A stretch of 54,854 nt of DNA from a virus. The stretch is taken from positions 1 through 54,854 of the IMG/VR virus record IMGVR_UViG_3300010149_000026. One strand, given 5' to 3'. Position 1 is the stretch's first letter. The number at the start of each line of letters is the position of its first letter. Made by a program: the position numbers and the translations under genes. The notes beneath the pieces are model-generated. The model worked only from the letters and a program-made list of their open reading frames with translations, was not told where the DNA came from and ran no database searches. Shown here one piece after another: positions 50,634 to 54,854 of the stretch.

Positions 50634-51200
50634 ATGTTCAGACTTTTGCTAGGTGTGTTGGTTTTATACCTTGGTTTATCAGTTCCTGTTCAAGCGGAAG
50701 ATGTGACGTGTCCAGAGGGATACGTATGTACAAGATCCGATACGGACAGTACTGTTACTACACAAGGTAACATGACGACGAGAATCGAACAACCACCCCC
50801 ATCAGCAATCTCACCACAATTTAGTGCAGGTAACAATAGTGACCTCTGTACTATTGGTGTCGCTGGTGCAGTGCAGACTCAGATCTTAGGTATCTCTGCA
50901 GGGGGAACGTTCACTGAAGAAAACTGTAAGCGACTAAAAAATGCAAAGACACTTTATGATATGGGCATGAAAGTGGCGGCGGTAAGCACCATGTGTCAAG
51001 ATCCTTTAGTGTTTGATGCGATGATGAATGCAGGGACGCCCTGCCCATATCAAGGATTGATAGGCGAGGCGGCGAAACTAGGATGGGAAACTCACGTTGA
51101 AGAAACTAAAAAAGAACTTAAGGAAATGGGCCCGATAGATGCTGAGAAAGCTGCTCCTCTCATTGGTGGTGGTCTTTTGGCCCTCTTACTCTTACTCTGA
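50634..51200 (+). CDS. Exported Cys-containing protein with C-terminal membrane tail
   Basis: 188 residues from the ATG at 50634, preceded by GGAG at six bases; this start puts a clean signal peptide first (L-L-L-G-V-L-V-L-Y-L-G-L-S-V-P-V-Q-A|E-D). The exported part has six Cys, with C-T-I-G-V-A-G-A-V-Q-T-Q-I-L-G and M-C-Q-D-P-L-V-F-D-A-M-M-x-A-G-T-P-C-P, a pattern I associate with a recurrent phage protein family of unknown role. The last 15 residues are a hydrophobic tail (G-G-G-L-L-A-L-L-L-L-L) that could anchor it. It is the first gene of a run of five exported proteins. Confidence 0.72.
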   Translation: MFRLLLGVLVLYLGLSVPVQAEDVTCPEGYVCTRSDTDSTVTTQGNMTTRIEQPPPSAISPQFSAGNNSDLCTIGVAGAVQTQILGISAGGTFTEENCKRLKNAKTLYDMGMKVAAVSTMCQDPLVFDAMMNAGTPCPYQGLIGEAAKLGWETHVEETKKELKEMGPIDAEKAAPLIGGGLLALLLLL

Positions 51201-52047
51201 GAGTATTGCACCTTATTATGGGTATACAGGAAATGCCATTGTTGACAATCATCTGAATTGGGTGATGAACAATGTGTTACCTGATCCAGAAGGTGTTTTT
51301 GTTGATAACGTAATATACAGTTATCAGATGCAAAAAGAGACTGGAGAATGGGTGACTGTTACTGTTGCAAATAAAACTGCAGACGGAACAGGGTTCATCT
51401 TTCGTGAAGTAGACGAGTGGAAGCCAGGAAGTGTTACTGGACAGACGATTAATAAAGTCGTTCCTTTGGGACGAATACACAGAGATTTAATAGGTGACGG
51501 TTCTATCACTGTTGAAGGCGAAGGCACAGTTGTTGATGCAAGAGTGATATACACATATAGAGTTGAACCATGTTACAACCCACAGTTTGATCCAAACTGT
51601 CCTAACTATGAAGTTCCTTATGTGGAACCGCCAGAAGTAGATTACGAGATTTATGATGCGCTGAATAATGGTGATGCAGATAGACGAGATTACGAGGGTG
51701 ATGATAAAAGATATGAAGATGATGAGTCACTAACTGAAGAAGAAAAAGCCGAGTTGAAAGAAAAAGAAGACGAGGAAAGAAACGATAGATTAGAAAAAGC
51801 ACTCGCTGCTGCAGGGACATCAGAAATGTTTGCTCTAGCGGTTGCGAAGTCACAGATAATTGATGCGATGAATTTAGCTGTCAGTATGAATCAATATTAT
51901 GGCCAATCCATCCCAGGCGGGAATTATAATGATACGGTTGTTCTACTGGATAAACAACTACCAGAGAATAAACGTGGATTGAGGAATGGACTAGCGCAAC
52001 AACTGCTGCATGAACAGATGATTGACATGCAGTATAATAATAGATGA
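51139..52047 (+). CDS. Exported acidic coiled-coil protein, 302 aa
   Basis: 302 residues; the ATG lies inside the previous gene, giving a 62-base overlap in another frame. Residues 1-20 form a signal peptide (L-L-L-S-L-V-V-V-F-W-P-S-Y-S-Y-S|E). A beta-rich half of about 150 residues (with two Cys in E-P-C-Y-N-P-Q-F-D-P-N-C) is followed by an acidic linker, a highly charged helix (E-E-E-K-A-E-L-K-E-K-E-D-E-E-R) and a helical end. No enzyme motif. It may be a periplasmic or surface protein or a virion component; the family is unknown to me. Confidence 0.7.
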   Translation: MLRKLLLSLVVVFWPSYSYSESIAPYYGYTGNAIVDNHLNWVMNNVLPDPEGVFVDNVIYSYQMQKETGEWVTVTVANKTADGTGFIFREVDEWKPGSVTGQTINKVVPLGRIHRDLIGDGSITVEGEGTVVDARVIYTYRVEPCYNPQFDPNCPNYEVPYVEPPEVDYEIYDALNNGDADRRDYEGDDKRYEDDESLTEEEKAELKEKEDEERNDRLEKALAAAGTSEMFALAVAKSQIIDAMNLAVSMNQYYGQSIPGGNYNDTVVLLDKQLPENKRGLRNGLAQQLLHEQMIDMQYNNR

Positions 52048-52083
52048 TGGTTATGCCATCAGAAAAAGGAACAGGAGAATTCC

Positions 52084-52599
52084 ATGTTTAAAAAACTAAG
52101 ACTACCTTTATTTTTAACTGCAATAGCAGTTTCTGGTGTTTCTTATGCGGCGGCTGAAGACACACCAATCAACGGAACAGTACAGTCTCGTTGTATAATC
52201 CAGACAGATACGGCGGGTACTTACGCTAACCCTAATGCCTACACATTGACAACTTCGTCAAATGATGGTGGTGAAGATGCACGTATTCGTGTGGACGTAT
52301 CACTCGCTGATGCATATTACGTAGAAATTACGCCACCAACTGAATTCAGTTCATCCCCAAATCTACCAGACGTAGTAACTTGGACTGGTGATACTGAAGT
52401 AGATGCAATGTCTGATGCCACAGGTATGGGATCGTACGAAACAAACAAGGTAGAACTTGGAATGACAGATCGTTATGATCTGACTGCAACTGGATCTACA
52501 TGGTTTGAGACTTCATCTGTTGCGACTATGGGTGGATCTAAAGCATTTCCAGGCGGTAACTATACTGCGCTTGTAACTGCTGAGTGCATTGCCCAATGA
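52084..52599 (+). CDS. Exported pilin-like beta-sandwich protein
   Basis: 171 residues; AGGAGA before the ATG. Signal peptide to about residue 22 (A-V-S-G-V-S-Y-A|A-A-E). The mature part is all beta, with I-N-G-T-V-Q-S-R-C at the start and G-G-N-Y-T-A-L-V-T-A-E-C at the end. Two Cys at the extremities and a Y-x-A-x-V-T-x-x-C final strand recall fimbrial subunits and spore-coat-U-type domains. Whether it polymerises or caps the cell surface cannot be told. The neighbour downstream has some features of a periplasmic pilus chaperone. Confidence 0.6.
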   Translation: MFKKLRLPLFLTAIAVSGVSYAAAEDTPINGTVQSRCIIQTDTAGTYANPNAYTLTTSSNDGGEDARIRVDVSLADAYYVEITPPTEFSSSPNLPDVVTWTGDTEVDAMSDATGMGSYETNKVELGMTDRYDLTATGSTWFETSSVATMGGSKAFPGGNYTALVTAECIAQ

Positions 52600-52688
52600 A
52601 AGGGAGGATCTAGCGGAACCCCTTCTTCCCCTTCTCCAACATGTAGAAGATTAGGTGGATGTCCGTGATGATACTTAAGAAAGAGATT

Positions 52689-53081
52689 ATGAAAAAAACA
52701 TTATACATTTTATTGGCACTGGTTTTTACAACCAGTGTCAATGCACACGAAATGGTGCCAACATATCCTAAGTTTAAACCATCTTTCATGGACGGGCTTT
52801 ATGCTACCACCATGACGATGTTTAATAAACGTAGTGATGTGGAATATTATGAGGTGGGTGTTTTTGATGGAGATTGGCAACCAATCCCATTTGTATCTAA
52901 ATATAAGGTATATAAGATACCATATTTAACAAGTGCGACAATAGAAATTTATATACAACGAGAGGATGTAAAAAGAGTTGTGTACATTTGTTCGAAGTCT
53001 AAACTGAGGAAAGAAAATCTGAAACGAACTGCAATTAAGTCTAGGATTTGTTCCAAGGTCAAAGAGAGAAGGCTATATTAA
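52689..53081 (+). CDS. Exported basic protein, possibly chaperone-like
   Basis: 130 residues from the ATG at 52689, which starts a typical signal peptide (M-K-K-T-L-Y-I-L-L-A-L-V-F-T-T-S-V-N-A|H); ATGs ten and seven codons earlier are possible but less natural. The middle, F-N-K-R-S-D-V-E-Y-Y-E-V-G-V-F-D, has the look of the N-terminal strand of fimbrial chaperones (N-x-S-x-x-x-Y-x-V). The C-terminus is Lys/Arg-rich with two Cys. Sequence likeness is weak; an unrelated periplasmic beta protein is equally possible. Confidence 0.6.
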   Translation: MKKTLYILLALVFTTSVNAHEMVPTYPKFKPSFMDGLYATTMTMFNKRSDVEYYEVGVFDGDWQPIPFVSKYKVYKIPYLTSATIEIYIQREDVKRVVYICSKSKLRKENLKRTAIKSRICSKVKERRLY

Positions 53082-53522
53082 ATGAAACGGTTTATTATGA
53101 GTGCATTAATGATTATGTTTGTTTCATCAACTGCACAATCAGAAACAAGTGGCATCAACCTTGCGATTCCCAACTCAGGTGGTTCCTATGGACAAGACAG
53201 TATCAGAACTCCTGATGGTTTGGATTGTAAGAACTCAATAGGTGGTTCTACTAATTTAGAATTTGGCGTGACTGGTATTATAGATAACTATGAAAGTCCA
53301 TTTGGCAGCAACGGTGCGGATGGGTTTAAGAGTTCGAGAGACGTGGGTGTGTATGCAAGGATAACAATACCTCTCGACAAACCAAAACAGAGAATCAACT
53401 GCAATTCATTATATGAATTAGAGTTGAGGAAAAAAAGATTAGAAGTTTTAAAGTTACAAGCAGAATTAGATGCACTACGCAAATTAAACAATGGCGGAGG
53501 CATAGAGTTCGAAACGGACTAG
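53082..53522 (+). CDS. Exported protein with C-terminal coiled coil
   Basis: 146 residues, starting directly after the previous stop. Signal peptide to about residue 20 (M-F-V-S-S-T-A-Q-S|E). Then T-P-D-G-L-D-C-K-N-S-I-G-G-S and N-L-E-F-G-V-T-G-I, G-V-Y-A-R-I-T-I-P-L, and an amphipathic helix after R-I-N-C-N-S-L-Y-E-L-E-L. The layout (conserved Cys, short barrel-like strands, then R/L-rich helix) recurs in exported proteins of large phages. Function unknown; two Cys may pair in the periplasm. Confidence 0.68.
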   Translation: MKRFIMSALMIMFVSSTAQSETSGINLAIPNSGGSYGQDSIRTPDGLDCKNSIGGSTNLEFGVTGIIDNYESPFGSNGADGFKSSRDVGVYARITIPLDKPKQRINCNSLYELELRKKRLEVLKLQAELDALRKLNNGGGIEFETD

Positions 53523-53530
53523 GAGAGTAA

Positions 53531-54262
53531 ATGTCAGAAGTTTGTCACAAAATGGCCAAGTTGGCCGCTTTAGCGTACCTTGACGGTAAAGAAGCAAAAC
53601 CACGTATGAAAGAACTTGGATATACTGGACACAAGTTTTTCGAAAAGGGTGGTGCACAATGCCACGCAATTTGGAATAAAAACGAATATGTACTCGCATT
53701 TAGAGGAACAGAACCCTCAGAACTTTCAGATGTTCTTGCAGATCTTAATGCGATTCCACGTGGCGCAATGACTCACGGTTTAGTCCACTCAGGTTTTAGA
53801 GGAGAGACTGATAAACTCTGGAATCCAATCATGAAACATTGGGGCGGAGATAACGGTAAGACTAAAGGACACCAAGGTAAAAAGATCTATATTACTGGTC
53901 ACTCACTTGGTGCAGCAATGGCAACGATTGCGACTTCTCGTTTAGAGGAAGCAGTAAAGGTAGAACAGTTAACAACTTTCGGTTCACCCAGAGTTGGTAC
54001 ACGTAAATTCGTTAAACACATCTCAACTCCACACATGAGATATGTAAACAATAACGACATTGTAACAAAAGTTCCATTGTTTATTATGGGATACAAACAC
54101 CACGGTAAGTTACAGTATATAAACTTTTATGGTAATATCCGTAAGTTAACTACGTGGCAGATGATCAAAGATAAGTGGAGAGGATGGAAATCAGGAATAC
54201 TCGACGGTGCAAAAGATCACGGCATGGATAACTATGTCGCCGCAACGAAGGGTTTAGTGTAA
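53531..54262 (+). CDS. Class 3 lipase (alpha/beta hydrolase)
   Basis: 243 residues; AGGAG before the ATG. V-L-A-F-R-G-T-E is the family's oxyanion-side strand; I-T-G-H-S125-L-G-A-A is the nucleophile elbow; Asp176 in N-N-D-I-V-T-K-V-P and His230 in D-H-G-M-D-N-Y complete a lipase class 3 triad. H-S-G-F and F-G-S-P-R-V-G are also typical. The family cleaves triglycerides or phospholipids. No signal peptide is present, so it is cytoplasmic, released at lysis, or carried in the virion. Position between exported proteins and two membrane proteins suggests attack on host membranes, perhaps for lysis. Confidence 0.88.
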   Translation: MSEVCHKMAKLAALAYLDGKEAKPRMKELGYTGHKFFEKGGAQCHAIWNKNEYVLAFRGTEPSELSDVLADLNAIPRGAMTHGLVHSGFRGETDKLWNPIMKHWGGDNGKTKGHQGKKIYITGHSLGAAMATIATSRLEEAVKVEQLTTFGSPRVGTRKFVKHISTPHMRYVNNNDIVTKVPLFIMGYKHHGKLQYINFYGNIRKLTTWQMIKDKWRGWKSGILDGAKDHGMDNYVAATKGLV

Positions 54263-54564
54263 TGTGGGATATGATTACACAGATGACAGGGGATCGACTA
54301 TGGATCTATACTGCAATAGCAGGATCAATTATTGGTCTTGCATTTTCAACTTGGTTCTCAACGACACGTATGGCGTTGTGGTTGTATGCGAAGTTTGATA
54401 ATGCAATGGACTTCTTAGTAGAACGTTGGGGTTGGACTTGGTTAGAACAACCAGAAGACGCTTGGAGAAAGAAGTATCCAAAGATCACTAAGAAGATCGA
54501 TGATATTGAAAAACGTTTAGATGCGGTTGAGTCTAAAAAAAGAAAGACTACAAAGGGAAAATAA
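54262..54564 (+). CDS. Single-span membrane protein with coiled coil
   Basis: 100 residues; the ATG overlaps the lipase stop (TAATG). One membrane segment (about residues 14-32, I-Y-T-A-I-A-G-S-I-I-G-L-A-F), a Trp-rich amphipathic middle (W-L-Y-A-K-F, E-R-W-G-W-T-W-L) and a basic helix ending K-R-K-T-T-K-G-K. It could be a holin-like or envelope-linked accessory of the lipase; no family assigned. Confidence 0.65.
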   Translation: MWDMITQMTGDRLWIYTAIAGSIIGLAFSTWFSTTRMALWLYAKFDNAMDFLVERWGWTWLEQPEDAWRKKYPKITKKIDDIEKRLDAVESKKRKTTKGK

Positions 54565-54854
54565 ATGGCTGAAAAAGACTTAGGTGACGGTCTTGAAGCA
54601 TTTGAGAATGAGGTTGAAGAATTAAAGAATAAGAAGATGAAAATCTTCGGTATTACAATGACCCCTACTACTATCGGGGCATTGTTCGCACTACTTGGTG
54701 CGATAGGTGGTTCGTTATACGGTGCATTTGAAGTATATAAAGATTATACTGACATGAAAGAGATCGTACAGAACATAGATGTAGACGCAATTGCGGCTGA
54801 GAACGAAAAGGTCATCCTTAAGATGGATGAGAACCTAGTTCGTATCGAAGAGGC
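54565..54854 (+). CDS. Membrane protein, 3'-truncated by window end
   Basis: At least 96 residues, open at the right edge; ATG directly after the previous stop (TAAATG). An acidic helix (D-L-G-D-G-L-E-A-F-E-N-E-V-E-E-L-K-N-K-K), one membrane segment (about 35-56, T-I-G-A-L-F-A-L-L-G-A-I-G-G-S-L-Y-G), then a predicted coiled coil. It resembles small membrane proteins encoded near lysis or lipase genes in marine T4-like phages; the role is unknown. Confidence 0.68.
   Translation, partial: MAEKDLGDGLEAFENEVEELKNKKMKIFGITMTPTTIGALFALLGAIGGSLYGAFEVYKDYTDMKEIVQNIDVDAIAAENEKVILKMDENLVRIEE

Noticed and set aside
52600-52688. GGGAGG Shine-Dalgarno-like sequence and possible gene start near 52601
   Set aside because: No open frame of useful length follows at the proper distance; the stretch to 52688 shows no gene, and no clear hairpin.
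1-54854. tRNA genes, integrase, transposase or toxin-antitoxin pair
   Set aside because: None recognised on reading both strands. The AbrB-like protein has no adjacent toxin-like gene.

Overview
The window is a contiguous stretch of the late-gene region of a T4-like (straboviral-type) marine myovirus, plus a block of small early-type genes. The identification rests on a collinear run of recognisable T4-type head, neck and tail genes (13, 14, 15, 16, 17, 18, 19, 20, a prohead-core gene, 21, 22, 23) and on exact TATAAATA late promoters upstream of late transcription units. Marine-type tail fibres, a GapR/DUF2312 homologue, a pseudoazurin and a possible aa3-oxidase subunit IV homologue point to an alphaproteobacterial host. 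That host call is inference. No tRNA, CRISPR array, IS element or integrase was seen.

Layout. Positions 1-27011 (+) hold five virion genes dominated by four giant fibre/adhesin proteins: a repeat protein entering from outside the window (over 2,100 residues), a 1,299-residue collagen-like fibre, a 2,025-residue fibre and a roughly 3,280-residue fibre ending in an S74-type self-cleaving chaperone. Positions 27047-27816 hold two tandem paralogous small proteins. A perfect-consensus sigma70 promoter (27813-27841) then leads into a three-gene sugar/surface-modification cassette (27875-30920): a beta-propeller glycosidase-like protein, a TPR-FkbM methyltransferase and a cytidylyltransferase-cupin fusion. 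Positions 30960-44015 carry the T4-type morphogenesis genes 13 to 23. Gene 24 is not found next to gene 23. Back-to-back hairpins at 44031-44094 terminate convergent transcription.

Positions 44093-50383 are on the minus strand: 23 tightly packed, mostly overlapping small genes, several under 60 codons. They include a complete secreted pseudoazurin, a membrane protein resembling aa3 oxidase subunit IV, several other small membrane proteins, a GapR homologue, an AbrB-like protein and a small sulfotransferase. They are served by at least three near-identical promoter modules. In two of these a 21-bp AT-rich palindrome lies exactly 10 bp upstream of TTGACA.

Positions 50568-54854 (+) return to late-type transcription: five consecutive proteins with export signals, a class 3 lipase and two membrane proteins that may act at the envelope or in lysis.

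How it may fit together: late plus-strand genes build the particle and its adsorption apparatus. The minus-strand genes look like early host-takeover functions, with a redox element (pseudoazurin and the oxidase-subunit-like neighbour) that could keep host respiration running. The right-hand cassette exports proteins and a lipase to the host envelope. The most noteworthy content is the pseudoazurin neighbourhood, the modular early promoters and the exported-protein/lipase cassette.
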